Part shown: positions 43,953 to 53,212 of the stretch, in pieces
Position numbering within the stretch: the stretch's first letter is position 1
How the letters are laid out: the number at the start of each line of letters is the position of its first letter
DNA from: Eubacteriaceae bacterium
GTDB taxonomy: Bacteria > Bacillota > Clostridia > Eubacteriales > Anaerofustaceae
Reading direction: 5' to 3'
Assembly: GCA_017531485.1 (NCBI GenBank)
Contig: JAFXKY010000001.1
Location: forward strand, 1-64,000
Length of the DNA stretch: 64,000 bases
Notes under the pieces: generated by a model
What the model was told of the DNA's origin: nothing
Databases searched by the model: none
Seen by the model: the letters and a program-made list of their open reading frames with translations, nothing else
Made by a program: the position numbers and the translations under genes

Positions 43953-43981
43953 TTGTGGAAAGAATAGAATTACGGTATAAT
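43953..43981 (+). promoter_or_regulatory. Promoter of the cofactor-biosynthesis operon
   Basis: TTGTGG (43953-43958) and TATAAT (43976-43981), 17 bp apart. AGGAGG precedes the regulator ATG. Confidence 0.6.
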
Positions 43982-44024
43982 ATAATAAGCAAATTATGGC
44001 TATTTTAAGCCAAAGGAGGCTTTT

Positions 44025-44960
44025 ATGGTCCAGGAAAAATCACTCTCAACACAACAGGTCGCAGACATACTCCACGTGTCACGGTCCACCATATATGAAC
44101 TCATAAAGAAAGGCGAGATCCAGTCCTACAAGATAGGCAGAAAAGTCCGCTTCACACAGGATGACGTCGATGCGTACATCTCCCGCAGCCGTCATCAGCA
44201 CTCCACAAAGCCCGTAAAAAAAATAGAGACCCACTCTACTCTTCTCGTTCCGGAAGAGCGCACAGAGCCGGAATTCATTCTCTCGGGACAGGATGTGGTA
44301 CTCGATATTCTCGCCAATTACCTTCAGGATGCGGATGTAAACGTTATCAGAACATACCTTTCGGGATTTGAAGGATTATTATCATTATATCAGGATAATA
44401 TTCACGCTGCAGCATGCCACCTTTACGACGGAGAGCAGTATAACACTTCATTCGTAAAGAGCCTCATGCCCGGAGTCAGCGCAGTCCTTGTCAATGTAAG
44501 TTACAGAAAGCAGGGATTTTATGTCCGTTCGGGAAACCCAAAGAGAATAACCGGCTGGCAGGATCTGAAAAGAAAAGACATCAGGATCATCAACCGCAGA
44601 GTCGGTTCGTCCGCAAGGATCCTTCTTGACACAAATCTCAAGAGCCTCGGGATCTCACCTGCAAACGTAAAAGGATACGACAATATAATGAAATCTCACC
44701 TCACCGTCGCCTCTGCCATCGCTTCGGGAGAAGCTGATCTGGCGCTCGGAACGGAAAGGATCTCAAAGCAGATAGATGAGATAGACTTCATCCCTCTCAT
44801 GGAAGAGAGATTCGATCTCGTGATCAAAAAAGATATGCTCGAAGATGAATCCGTGCAGAAGCTTCTCAGAATTCTCCGCAGCAAGGAATTCAGAAGAGAG
44901 GTTTCAAGATTCACTGATAATGATTACAGAGATCTCGGAAAGATAATATCGGAGGTATAA
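44025..44960 (+). CDS. HTH plus PBP-like oxyanion-responsive regulator
   Basis: 311 residues: an excisionase-type helix-turn-helix (1-60: LSTQQVADILHVSRSTIYELIKKGEI, VRFTQDDVDAYI) joined to a COG1910-type periplasmic-binding-like domain (about 95-305: AAACHLYDGEQYN, SGEADLALGTERI, IDFIPLMEERFDLVI). Such proteins sense molybdate/tungstate or the cofactor. It opens a plus-strand operon of moeA, a moeA fusion, two FAD enzymes and moaA-moaC-mogA. Its binding domain matches the tail of the MoeA fusion two genes on. Likely regulator of the divergent promoters. Confidence 0.85.
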   Translation: MVQEKSLSTQQVADILHVSRSTIYELIKKGEIQSYKIGRKVRFTQDDVDAYISRSRHQHSTKPVKKIETHSTLLVPEERTEPEFILSGQDVVLDILANYLQDADVNVIRTYLSGFEGLLSLYQDNIHAAACHLYDGEQYNTSFVKSLMPGVSAVLVNVSYRKQGFYVRSGNPKRITGWQDLKRKDIRIINRRVGSSARILLDTNLKSLGISPANVKGYDNIMKSHLTVASAIASGEADLALGTERISKQIDEIDFIPLMEERFDLVIKKDMLEDESVQKLLRILRSKEFRREVSRFTDNDYRDLGKIISEV

Positions 44961-46184
44961 ATGTTAAGTGTAAAAAGACCCGAAGAGGTCATTGAAATAA
45001 TCAACACGGAATTCTCCCACATCGCCGGCGAAGAATTCGTTCCCCTGACAAAATCCCTCGGCAGAGTCCTCGCAAGGGACATTACCGCCGACGAATACGT
45101 TCCCGACTTTGACCGTTCTACAGTCGACGGATATGCCGTCTTTTCACGCGACACATTCGGTTGCACGGAAGCGATCCCCGCGATCCTGCCTGTTGTCGGA
45201 GAGATTCTCATGGGACAGGCGGCAGAAAAAGATCTCAATCCCGGAGAATGTTACGCAATTCCCACAGGTGGCGCCGTACCCAAAGGAGCAGACAGCGTCG
45301 TGATGATAGAATACACCGAAGATTACGGCGACGGAACCATCGGAATAATGAAATCCACAGCTCCCGGAATGAATATGATCTTCCGCGGCGATGACGTATA
45401 TCCGGGAAAGACAGTCCTGAAAAAAGGAAGGATCATCTCCTCTCAGGACATCGGCGCAATGGCATCCATGGGCATCACGGAAGTCCCCGTAACAAAGAAG
45501 CTCACCGTCGGAATAATCTCAACAGGTGATGAACTCATTCATCATTCACAAAAGCCCATCGGCGGACAGATCAGGGACGTCAACAGCCCGATGCTTGAGA
45601 GTATGCTCGAAGCATTCGGAGTAAATACGGTAAATTACGGCATCATAATCGATGATGAAGAACTGCTTGAAAAGAAAGTGAATGAGGCTGTCAGTGAATG
45701 TGACGTCGTCATCCTTTCAGGCGGAAGCAGCGTCGGGGTGAAGGATGCGGCATGCAGAATAATTGAATCCTTCGGCACGATCCTCCTTCACGGAATCGCC
45801 ATCAAGCCGGGAAAACCGACGATCCTCGGAAAGACGAATGACCAGAAAGCTCTCGTCGGTCTTCCGGGACACCCCGTTGCAGCATATTTCATCACAAAAC
45901 TCTTTGTCCTTCCCCTCCTCGCGAAGCTGGAAACGAGAGAGATGAAGACATACACCATCAGCGCGAAAGTAACGGAAAACATCAGCGCAAACCACGGCAG
46001 GGCACAGTATCAGGCATGCCACTTCTTTGAAAAGGACGGAGAGCTCTTCGCACAGCCCATCCGCGGCAAATCCGGACTCATCACATCCCTTGCAGGAGCA
46101 GACGGATATTTCGAGATCCCCCGCGACTGTGAAGGATTAAGACAATATGAAACAATTCAGATCATCGTAAGTACAGGAGAGTAA
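44961..46184 (+). CDS. moeA: Molybdopterin molybdotransferase MoeA
   Basis: 407 residues with the MoeA domains in order: N-terminal part with DFDRSTVDGYAVFS, the MPT-binding domain (GIISTGDELI, DVVILSGGSSVGVKD, GLPGHPVAA) and a C-terminal beta-barrel. It inserts molybdate or tungstate into adenylylated molybdopterin. It follows the regulator without a gap. A second MoeA is encoded next; having two is common where both metals or two acceptors exist. Confidence 0.94.
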   Translation: MLSVKRPEEVIEIINTEFSHIAGEEFVPLTKSLGRVLARDITADEYVPDFDRSTVDGYAVFSRDTFGCTEAIPAILPVVGEILMGQAAEKDLNPGECYAIPTGGAVPKGADSVVMIEYTEDYGDGTIGIMKSTAPGMNMIFRGDDVYPGKTVLKKGRIISSQDIGAMASMGITEVPVTKKLTVGIISTGDELIHHSQKPIGGQIRDVNSPMLESMLEAFGVNTVNYGIIIDDEELLEKKVNEAVSECDVVILSGGSSVGVKDAACRIIESFGTILLHGIAIKPGKPTILGKTNDQKALVGLPGHPVAAYFITKLFVLPLLAKLETREMKTYTISAKVTENISANHGRAQYQACHFFEKDGELFAQPIRGKSGLITSLAGADGYFEIPRDCEGLRQYETIQIIVSTGE

Positions 46185-46185
46185 C

Positions 46186-48096
46186 ATGAGTTTTGAATAT
46201 CTTACAAACGTGCCTCTTTATAAGGCAAAAGAAGACTATATTGAATTTCTGACTAAAAAAGGCTTTACTCACGAGGCGGAAACAATCCCCGTTTTTGAAG
46301 CCGCAGGCAGAATCACTGCAGAGGCAATTTATGCACACATCTGCGCGCCGCATTATGCCGCAAGCGCTATGGACGGCGTGGCAGTAAATGCGAAAGATAC
46401 TTTCGGAGCAACAGAAACCACACCGAAAGTCCTTCCGCAGGATAAATACATCGTCGTTGACACAGGCGATCCGATTCCAGACGGATGCGACGCTGTAATC
46501 ATGGTCGAAGACATCGTAAAGACAGAAGACGGCTGCATCACTATCCATGAATCCGCATCACCCTGGCAGCATATCCGTCAGATCGGCGAAGACATCTGCG
46601 CAGGAGAAATGATCCTTCCGTCATTCATGCCCGTTTCGCCTTCCGCTATCGGTGCGATGATCGCAGGAGGAGTTCTCGAGATAAGTGTCATCAGAAAACC
46701 CGTCGTCGGAATTATTCCCACAGGCGATGAGATCATCCCGCCCTGCACAGACCCGAAAGAAGGCGACATCCTCGAATTCAACGCATCCATCTTCTCATCA
46801 ATGGTCAAAAACTGGGGCGCGGATGCGAAGATATACCCCATCGTTCCGGACAAATTTGATGAAATAAGGGATATGGTGAAAAAAGCGTCCGAAGAATGTG
46901 ACATGGTCATCCTCAACGCAGGTTCTTCAGCAGGCAGAGAAGACTATTCCGTAAGTGTTATCCGTCAGCTCGGTGAAGTCCTTTATCACGGCATCGCAAT
47001 GAAGCCCGGAAAGCCCGCTATCCTCGGATGTGTCGGAAGCGTTCCCGTTTTAGGCGTTCCCGGATATCCCGTATCGGGCATCATCGTCGTGGAAGAACTC
47101 TTAAAACCCATTATCGAAAAGTGGCTCAAAGTGTCTGCAGACGAAAGAATTTACGAAAAAGCAACTCTCACACGCCCTGTCGTTTCAGGACTCAAATATG
47201 AAGAATTCGTAAGAGTCAGAATGGGATATGTCGGCGGCAAGCTCATGGCATCTCCCCTTTCGAGAGGAAGCGGCGTAGTATCTTCATTCATGAAAGCCGA
47301 CGGTATCCTTGAAATCTCTCAGGAAACAGAAGGTTATGAAGCGGGAAAAGAAGTCACAGTACGTCTTTTAAGTAAAAAAGAAAAGCTTGAAAACACCCTC
47401 GTCGTCATCGGAAGTCACGATCCTCTCCTTGACGAACTTGCGGATATGATGCATATCGACAACAACGACATTTATATGTCAAGTTCACACGTCGGCTCAA
47501 TGGGCGGCATTATGGCAATCAGACGCGGCGAAGCTCATGCGGCAGGATGCCACCTTCTGGATACGGTAACGGGAGAATACAACATCTCCTTCATGAAGAA
47601 ATATTTCCCCGCAGGCGGAGCAAAGCTCATCCGCTGTGTCGGACGTCAGCAGGGACTTATGGTTGCGAAAGACAATCCTCTCGGAATCACAAAATTCGCC
47701 GACATCAAAAATGAAGGCGTAAGATACGTCAACCGCCAGAAAGGCTCCGGAACAAGGATCCTCGCAGATTATCTCTGCGAAAAAGAAGGCATTGAACAAT
47801 CAGAAATATACGGATATGACCGCGAAGAACTCACCCACACATCCGTTGCCGCACAGATCGCTTCGGGAAGTGCTGATGCAGGTATGGGAATCTATTCCGC
47901 GGCAAAACTGTATGACCTTGATTTCATCCCCATCTGCATTGAAGAATATGACCTCATTATCCCCGACCACGCATGGGACAGCCCGATGGTGAAACAGCTC
48001 ATCGAAACGTTAAAGAGCGACACATTCAAAGAAAAGATCCTCTCCATGGGCGGCTACACCATCGAAAATGCGGGAGAAGAGATAATAATAAAATAA
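46186..48096 (+). CDS. MoeA fused to a PBP-like oxyanion-binding domain
   Basis: 636 residues. The MoeA part (about 1-395) has YAASAMDGVAVNA, GIIPTGDEIIP, MVILNAGSSAGRED and GVPGYPVSG. The second half (about 410-630) is a COG1910-type binding domain (AHAAGCHLLDTVTGEYN, RYVNRQKGSGTRILAD, GSADAGMGIYSAAK) like that of the regulator. The fusion may hand the bound oxyanion to the transferase site or sense it, which is inference. The start is one base after the upstream stop (TAACATG). Confidence 0.93.
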   Translation: MSFEYLTNVPLYKAKEDYIEFLTKKGFTHEAETIPVFEAAGRITAEAIYAHICAPHYAASAMDGVAVNAKDTFGATETTPKVLPQDKYIVVDTGDPIPDGCDAVIMVEDIVKTEDGCITIHESASPWQHIRQIGEDICAGEMILPSFMPVSPSAIGAMIAGGVLEISVIRKPVVGIIPTGDEIIPPCTDPKEGDILEFNASIFSSMVKNWGADAKIYPIVPDKFDEIRDMVKKASEECDMVILNAGSSAGREDYSVSVIRQLGEVLYHGIAMKPGKPAILGCVGSVPVLGVPGYPVSGIIVVEELLKPIIEKWLKVSADERIYEKATLTRPVVSGLKYEEFVRVRMGYVGGKLMASPLSRGSGVVSSFMKADGILEISQETEGYEAGKEVTVRLLSKKEKLENTLVVIGSHDPLLDELADMMHIDNNDIYMSSSHVGSMGGIMAIRRGEAHAAGCHLLDTVTGEYNISFMKKYFPAGGAKLIRCVGRQQGLMVAKDNPLGITKFADIKNEGVRYVNRQKGSGTRILADYLCEKEGIEQSEIYGYDREELTHTSVAAQIASGSADAGMGIYSAAKLYDLDFIPICIEEYDLIIPDHAWDSPMVKQLIETLKSDTFKEKILSMGGYTIENAGEEIIIK

Positions 48097-48097
48097 T

Positions 48098-49417
48098 ATG
48101 AAAAAATATGACTCTGTCGTCATCGGTGGAGGTGTTCTCGGAGCATTCGTCCTTCGCAGTCTCCGCCGTTACGACATATCATGCATACTCCTTGAAGCTT
48201 CCGGCGACATCGCAGGCGGCATCACAAGGGCAAACACCGCAATAGTTTACACAGCTTCTGACAACCGCCCCGGAAGCCTGAAAGCGGAAATGGCGAAGAG
48301 AGCGAATGAAAATTTTCATGAGCTTTGTAACGACCTCGGAGTTCGGTTCTCCCGATGTGGCTCCCTTATGGTATCTTTCGGAGAAAAGGGTGATGAAGTT
48401 TTAAGAAAAAAACTCATTCAGGGAGAAGAAAACGGCGTCAGGGGCATGAAGATAATAAGCGGAAGCGAAGCGAAAATGCTTCAGCCACTTCTTTCCGAAA
48501 ATGTCACAACAGCACTTTATTCCCCCATGACAGGAACGGTGAATCCGTGGGAGCTGACTATCGCCGCTTTCGAAAACGCAGTCCAAAACGGCGCACAGGC
48601 TAAGATGAACGCAAAAGTCATCGACATAATCCCCACAGACGAAGGTTATGAAGTCAAGACCGAAAATGACGTTTTTTTCGCAAAGACCGTCTTTAACTGC
48701 GCAGGTCTTGAAGCGGACAAGATCCACAGCCTTGTCAGTAATGACGGGATCAGACTCAGCATCGACGGCGCGGATTTTATAGTATTTGACAAATACGCTC
48801 CAAAGCCTGATATGATAATTTTCCACGAAACGGAAAACGGCAAAGGAATAACCGCCGTCCCCACCGTCGAAGGCAACCTCATCGTGGATTCTCCACCGAG
48901 AGAGGCGGATAATTCCTTTGATACCACGTCAGAGGGACTTGACTACATCATTGAAAACTTAAACAAGGTACTGCCGGAGCTTGATACCAAGCGCATTATC
49001 CGCTCATTCGGCGCTCTCCGCCCGAATCCTCACAAGCCCGACGGCAGAAGCATCCACTCGTTCTGCATCGAAAATCCTTCCCCGGGATTTTACAGCCTTA
49101 TCGGAATAAAAACTCCGGGACTTACCTGCGCAGACGAGATCGGAAAATATCTCGCAGGCTTTGCCGTAGAATATCTTTCTGCGAAAATAAATGAGGATTT
49201 CGACCCTGTAAGAAAGACAGGTGATCACATCGGAGGAGAGATCATCTGCCTTTGTGAGAATATCACGAAAGGCGAAATAATCTCAGCAATAAAGCGCGGC
49301 GCAAAAGACATCCACGGCATAAAACGGCGCACAGGCGCCTTAATGGGAAAATGTCAGGGGTCAAGATGCAGTATTAAGATAAAGAAGATACTGGAGGAAT
49401 ATAATGAAACATTATGA
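48098..49417 (+). CDS. FAD-dependent oxidoreductase with BFD-like [2Fe-2S] domain
   Basis: 439 residues of the GlpA/DAO type. FAD-binding VIGGGVLGAFVLRSLRRYD is at the N-terminus, a DAO fold follows, and a C-terminal BFD-like domain holds IICLCENITKGEI and GKCQGSRC (CxC and Cx4C ligands). It overlaps the next FAD enzyme by 14 bp and sits between the MoeA and MoaA genes. The pair resembles the two flavoprotein subunits of GlpABC-type dehydrogenases. An electron-transfer or redox role in the aldehyde/tungsten pathway is inferred from position. Confidence 0.8.
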   Translation: MKKYDSVVIGGGVLGAFVLRSLRRYDISCILLEASGDIAGGITRANTAIVYTASDNRPGSLKAEMAKRANENFHELCNDLGVRFSRCGSLMVSFGEKGDEVLRKKLIQGEENGVRGMKIISGSEAKMLQPLLSENVTTALYSPMTGTVNPWELTIAAFENAVQNGAQAKMNAKVIDIIPTDEGYEVKTENDVFFAKTVFNCAGLEADKIHSLVSNDGIRLSIDGADFIVFDKYAPKPDMIIFHETENGKGITAVPTVEGNLIVDSPPREADNSFDTTSEGLDYIIENLNKVLPELDTKRIIRSFGALRPNPHKPDGRSIHSFCIENPSPGFYSLIGIKTPGLTCADEIGKYLAGFAVEYLSAKINEDFDPVRKTGDHIGGEIICLCENITKGEIISAIKRGAKDIHGIKRRTGALMGKCQGSRCSIKIKKILEEYNETL

Positions 49418-50264
49418 CGTCCTCGTCATCGGCGGCGGGATCGCAGGGATCTCAGCGGCAAAAGCCCTCGACGGACTGAAGGTGCTGCTCGTGGAGAAAA
49501 GTGACCGCCTCGGCGGAATTCTGAATCAATGTCTGCATCGCGGATTCGGCAAAGACATGACCGGCCCGGAATACATTTCGGGAATACTTTCCGATTTTCC
49601 GGAAAATATAAATGTAGCACTGAAAACTGCCGTAACCGACATCACTCCCCAAAAGACAGCGACTCTCCGTCATGAAAATTCCACAGAAGAAATATCATTT
49701 TCAGAACTCATCCTTGCGACAGGATGCATGGAACGCCCGACGGGGCATATGCTTATTGCAGGAAGCAGACCCGAAGGGGTATATACCGCAGGTCAGGTGC
49801 AGGAGATGATCAATATCCACGGAATCATTCCCCCGTCCCCTGCTGTCATCCTCGGAAGCGGAGATATCGGACTTATCGTCGCAAAACATCTTTTTGAAAA
49901 CAACGTTGAAGTCACGATCGTCGAGATAAAAGATCAGCTCGGCGGCCTTGCGAGAAACAGAATGTGGCTTGAAGGGTATGATGTAAAGATAATGATTAAT
50001 ACTACCGTAAAAAAGATCCTCGGTGAAGAAAGTATAAATGGCGTCGTCCTTACTGACGGCACACACATCCCTGCAAAAACACTCATTGCCGCAACGGGGC
50101 TCATTCCCGACAGAGAGATCCTTAAATATAAAAACTACCCTTTTGAAATCCACATCTGCGGAAACTGCAAAGAAGTCTTTCCCATGGTCGAAGGCGTGGC
50201 AAGAGACGCCGAAAGAGCCGCAAATGCAGCTATTGAAAATATAAGGAGAAACAATGATAGATAA
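49404..50264 (+). CDS. FAD/NAD-binding oxidoreductase, partner flavoprotein
   Basis: 286 residues: DVLVIGGGIAGISAAKALDG (FAD site), ATGCMERPTG, a second nucleotide site AVILGSGDIGLIVAKHL and AATGLIPDREILK. The CGNCKE near the end gives a CxxC. It overlaps its upstream neighbour by 14 bp and MoaA by 11 bp, so translation of the three is tightly coupled. It likely moves electrons between NAD(P)H and the partner flavoprotein. The physiological substrate is unknown. Confidence 0.8.
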   Translation: MKHYDVLVIGGGIAGISAAKALDGLKVLLVEKSDRLGGILNQCLHRGFGKDMTGPEYISGILSDFPENINVALKTAVTDITPQKTATLRHENSTEEISFSELILATGCMERPTGHMLIAGSRPEGVYTAGQVQEMINIHGIIPPSPAVILGSGDIGLIVAKHLFENNVEVTIVEIKDQLGGLARNRMWLEGYDVKIMINTTVKKILGEESINGVVLTDGTHIPAKTLIAATGLIPDREILKYKNYPFEIHICGNCKEVFPMVEGVARDAERAANAAIENIRRNNDR

Positions 50265-51207
50265 ACACGGCAGAAAAATAAATTATATGCGCATATCCCT
50301 CACAGAGCGCTGCAACCTGCGCTGTCGTTATTGTATGCCGGAAGACGGCATTGTAAAGAAATCCCATGACGATATGCTAACGGAAGATGAAGTGATAAAC
50401 GCAGTAAAAGCCGCATCGTCGCTCGGGATAACAAAGATAAGATATACCGGTGGCGAACCGCTTATCAAGAAAAATATCGTCAATATCTGCGAACGCACAT
50501 CAGAAATCGACGGCATTGAAGAGATCTGCATCACAACAAACGGAATAATGCTTCCGACTCTCGCAAAGCCATTAAGGGAAGCGGGAGTAAGCAGGCTGAA
50601 CCTCAGCCTTGACAGCCTGAACGAAGAAAAATATTCTTACATCACAAGAACAGGCAAGCTCTCAGGTTTTATGGACGGATTTCACGCAGCTCTTGATGCA
50701 GGGTTTGAGAAGATTAAGATAAATGCGGTCCTCATCGGCGGATTTAATGATGATGAGATAGAATCTCTCGCAGAACTTACGATGAAATATCCCGTAGATA
50801 TGCGGTTTATTGAAATGATGCCTATGTACGACAGCGGAGACTTTGACGAAAACGCGTTTATTTCCTACAAAAAAGTCCTTGAAGTTCTCCCTCAGCTCTC
50901 TCCCGTCGAAAAAGACGGAGGAGTTGCAAAGCTTTACAGGCTTCCCGGCGCTCTCGGAAACATTGGTCTTATCAGCCCCATAAGCGCACACTTCTGCTTT
51001 GACTGCAACCGCATCCGTCTCACCGCAGACGGAAAAGTCAAACCGTGCCTGCATTCCGATGATGAATATTCCCTCAAAGGGCTCGACCTTGACGGAATGA
51101 CGGAAGTATTAAAGGAAGCTATCTGGCACAAGCCTTCATGGCACGGAGAACTCGATGCGAAACACAGAAGCAAAGCCGGCAGGAACATGAATCAGATCGG
51201 AGGATAA
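50254..51207 (+). CDS. moaA: GTP 3',8-cyclase MoaA
   Basis: 317 residues. The N-terminal radical-SAM cluster is Cys20, Cys24 and Cys27 (CNLRCRYC). The second cluster motif is CFDCNRIRLTADGKVKPC, and the C-terminal GG (NQIGG) is kept. TGGEPL is present. It converts GTP to the 3',8-cyclo intermediate, the first step of molybdopterin synthesis. It is followed immediately by moaC. Confidence 0.96.
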   Translation: MIDKHGRKINYMRISLTERCNLRCRYCMPEDGIVKKSHDDMLTEDEVINAVKAASSLGITKIRYTGGEPLIKKNIVNICERTSEIDGIEEICITTNGIMLPTLAKPLREAGVSRLNLSLDSLNEEKYSYITRTGKLSGFMDGFHAALDAGFEKIKINAVLIGGFNDDEIESLAELTMKYPVDMRFIEMMPMYDSGDFDENAFISYKKVLEVLPQLSPVEKDGGVAKLYRLPGALGNIGLISPISAHFCFDCNRIRLTADGKVKPCLHSDDEYSLKGLDLDGMTEVLKEAIWHKPSWHGELDAKHRSKAGRNMNQIGG

Positions 51208-51208
51208 T

Positions 51209-51688
51209 ATGACGGACTTTACACACTTCAACGACAAAGGCTACGCAAAAATGGTTGACGTCGGAGAGAAGAATATAACAAAGAGAACAGCAACTGCAGG
51301 CGCAAGGGTGAAAGTAAACGAGAACACCTTCGCCCTCATCAAAAGCGGCGGAATGAAAAAAGGCGATGTGCTGACAGTAGCGCAGATCGCGGGAGTAATG
51401 GGCGCGAAGAAAACCCCTGAGATCATCCCCATGTGTCACCCTATCCTTATGGACGGCATCGATCTTGACATCACTCTTTCGGAAGAAACCCTCACAGTTG
51501 AGATCAGAGCGACTGTAAGCTGTGACGGAAGGACGGGAGTTGAAATGGAAGCCCTCAGCGCTGCGACGATCGCTTCGCTCACGGTTTATGATATGTGCAA
51601 GGCAGTGCAGAAAGATATTGAAATTACCGACATCCGCCTTATCTCAAAAACAGGCGGAGTTCACGGAGATTTTTTCAGGGAGGAATAA
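51209..51688 (+). CDS. moaC: Cyclic pyranopterin monophosphate synthase MoaC
   Basis: 159 residues, usual length. Motifs MVDVGEKNITKRTATA, IIPMCHPILM, DGRTGVEMEAL and YDMCKAVQKD cover the substrate pocket and catalytic His/Lys. It converts the MoaA product to cyclic pyranopterin monophosphate. One base separates it from moaA. Confidence 0.96.
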   Translation: MTDFTHFNDKGYAKMVDVGEKNITKRTATAGARVKVNENTFALIKSGGMKKGDVLTVAQIAGVMGAKKTPEIIPMCHPILMDGIDLDITLSEETLTVEIRATVSCDGRTGVEMEALSAATIASLTVYDMCKAVQKDIEITDIRLISKTGGVHGDFFREE

Positions 51689-52183
51689 ATGACTTATACA
51701 GCAGCAGTAATAACCATCAGCGACAAAGGTTCTCAGGGTCTCAGAGAAGACACAAGCGGACCGAACCTTGTAAGGATATTAAAAGAAAAAGGATATGAAG
51801 TGACTTATACTTCCATTATTCCCGACGATTTCGTAAAGATCAAGGAAGAACTTATAAAGTGTGCGGACGAACTGAAAGTATCCCTCGTTCTCACAACAGG
51901 CGGCACAGGCTTCTCTCCGAGAGACATTACTCCGGAAGCAACTATGGCTGTGGTTGAACGACCGACGCCGGGAATCCCCGAAGCCATGCGTGCAGAATCA
52001 ATGAAGATAACTCCGAAAGGCTGCCTCTCACGCTCACAGGCAGGCATCAGAGGCCGCACCCTCATCATCAACCTTCCGGGCAGCAAGAAAGCTTCAGAAG
52101 AAAATATCCTCGCAGTCATCGACCCTGTCGGACACGGACTTGATATGCTCAATTCCGAAGGCAGCGCCGACTGCGCGAAATAA
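51689..52183 (+). CDS. mogA: MogA/MoaB-family molybdopterin adenylyltransferase
   Basis: 164 residues: AAVITISDKGSQGLREDTSG, LVLTTGGTGFSPRDITPEAT and NLPGSKKASEENI are the MPT-binding and GTGG-type motifs. It activates molybdopterin with ATP before MoeA. The last gene of this plus-strand operon, with a terminator 12 bases on. MogA and MoaB cannot be told apart from sequence alone here. Confidence 0.92.
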   Translation: MTYTAAVITISDKGSQGLREDTSGPNLVRILKEKGYEVTYTSIIPDDFVKIKEELIKCADELKVSLVLTTGGTGFSPRDITPEATMAVVERPTPGIPEAMRAESMKITPKGCLSRSQAGIRGRTLIINLPGSKKASEENILAVIDPVGHGLDMLNSEGSADCAK

Positions 52184-52194
52184 TCACTCCACCC

Positions 52195-52216
52195 GCACGG
52201 CTTACGCCGTGCTTTT
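52195..52216. terminator. Terminator between mogA and the LysR gene
   Basis: GCACGGC and GCCGTGC with a TTAC loop, followed by TTTTGTT. Placed between two converging genes. Confidence 0.75.
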
Positions 52217-52230
52217 GTTGTATGAATCCG

Positions 52231-53106
52231 TTATTGTTCCGGATTATATGGCAGATATTCGATGAATTTCTTCACTGCAAGTGATGCTGTTTTTCTGTCA
52301 CGAAGTACAAATCCGATATCTCTGTACGCAGGGACGTCAAGAGGCTTCGCAAGTATCCTGTACGATATCCGTTGCAGAATCAGTTCCGGCAATATTGCAA
52401 TCCCCAGTCCGCTCTCCACCATAGACATGACTGCATAATCGTCCCATGTGGTAAACTTCACATTCGGGGTCAGGTTGTTACGTTCAAATATCTCGGATAT
52501 TTCAGCCTTCGCACCTTTTTCAAGGAGCATAAACGGTTCGTCGCAAAGAGCGGTTACAGGAAAATACTCAAGATCCTTCAGCGGGTGATCCTGAGGAATA
52601 ACGACCATGAGTCTGTCACGTTCAAGAAACAATGTTTCAAAATCCGGATGAGCCGGCAGTCTCAGAAAACCGCAGTCGACTCTGCCTGTATGAATCCATG
52701 CTTCGATCTCCGTATAATCCCCGAGCAGTAATTCATAATCAATATCCGGATAATCTTTCTGAAATTCTTTAATAATATTCGGCAGACGGTGAGTAGCAAC
52801 GCTCGAGAAAGTTCCTATGCGTATCAGTCCGGACTGCAGACCGTTCAGTTCATCGACCTTTATTTTCAGCTTGTCAAAATCATTGCACAATTCCCGCACA
52901 CAAGGCATGAGCTTCATTCCGTCGCTTGTCAGTTTCACACCGCTTTTGTTTCTTTCAAGCACTGCCACACCCCATTCTCTTTCAAGATCGGCTATCATCC
53001 TGCTGACGCCTGACTGAGTGTAGTTCAGGATTTCCGCCGCTTTCGTAAAACTTCCGTATTCCACAGTCTTTAAAAGGGCAATGTATTTTTGCATATTCAT
53101 ATCCAT
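52231..53106 (-). CDS. LysR-family transcriptional regulator
   Basis: About 291 residues from MDMNMQKYIALLKTVEYGSF. Several in-frame ATGs precede it, and this one has GGA at plausible spacing. The winged HTH (FTKAAEILNYTQSGVSRMIADLE) is at the N-terminus and the effector-binding domain follows (RIGTFSSVATHRLPNII, DCGFLRLP). It is divergent from an EamA transporter, the usual pairing for control of an efflux or uptake gene. The effector is unknown. It interrupts the tungsten locus without a clear tie to it. Confidence 0.9.
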   Translation of the reverse strand: MDMNMQKYIALLKTVEYGSFTKAAEILNYTQSGVSRMIADLEREWGVAVLERNKSGVKLTSDGMKLMPCVRELCNDFDKLKIKVDELNGLQSGLIRIGTFSSVATHRLPNIIKEFQKDYPDIDYELLLGDYTEIEAWIHTGRVDCGFLRLPAHPDFETLFLERDRLMVVIPQDHPLKDLEYFPVTALCDEPFMLLEKGAKAEISEIFERNNLTPNVKFTTWDDYAVMSMVESGLGIAILPELILQRISYRILAKPLDVPAYRDIGFVLRDRKTASLAVKKFIEYLPYNPEQ

Positions 53107-53155
53107 GGCATATCCATTCCGTTTTGCAATCATAAACATTACAAACATTCTCTTT

Positions 53156-53177
53156 AATCATACTTTGTCTTATGATA
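53156..53177. promoter_or_regulatory. Probable LysR operator
   Basis: AATCATA and TATGATA form an inverted repeat around CTTTGTCT in the divergent region, the T-N11-A type expected for LysR regulators. Confidence 0.5.
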
Positions 53178-53212
53178 CAATATTTTCATAAAAAAAACAA
53201 GGGGATAAATAA

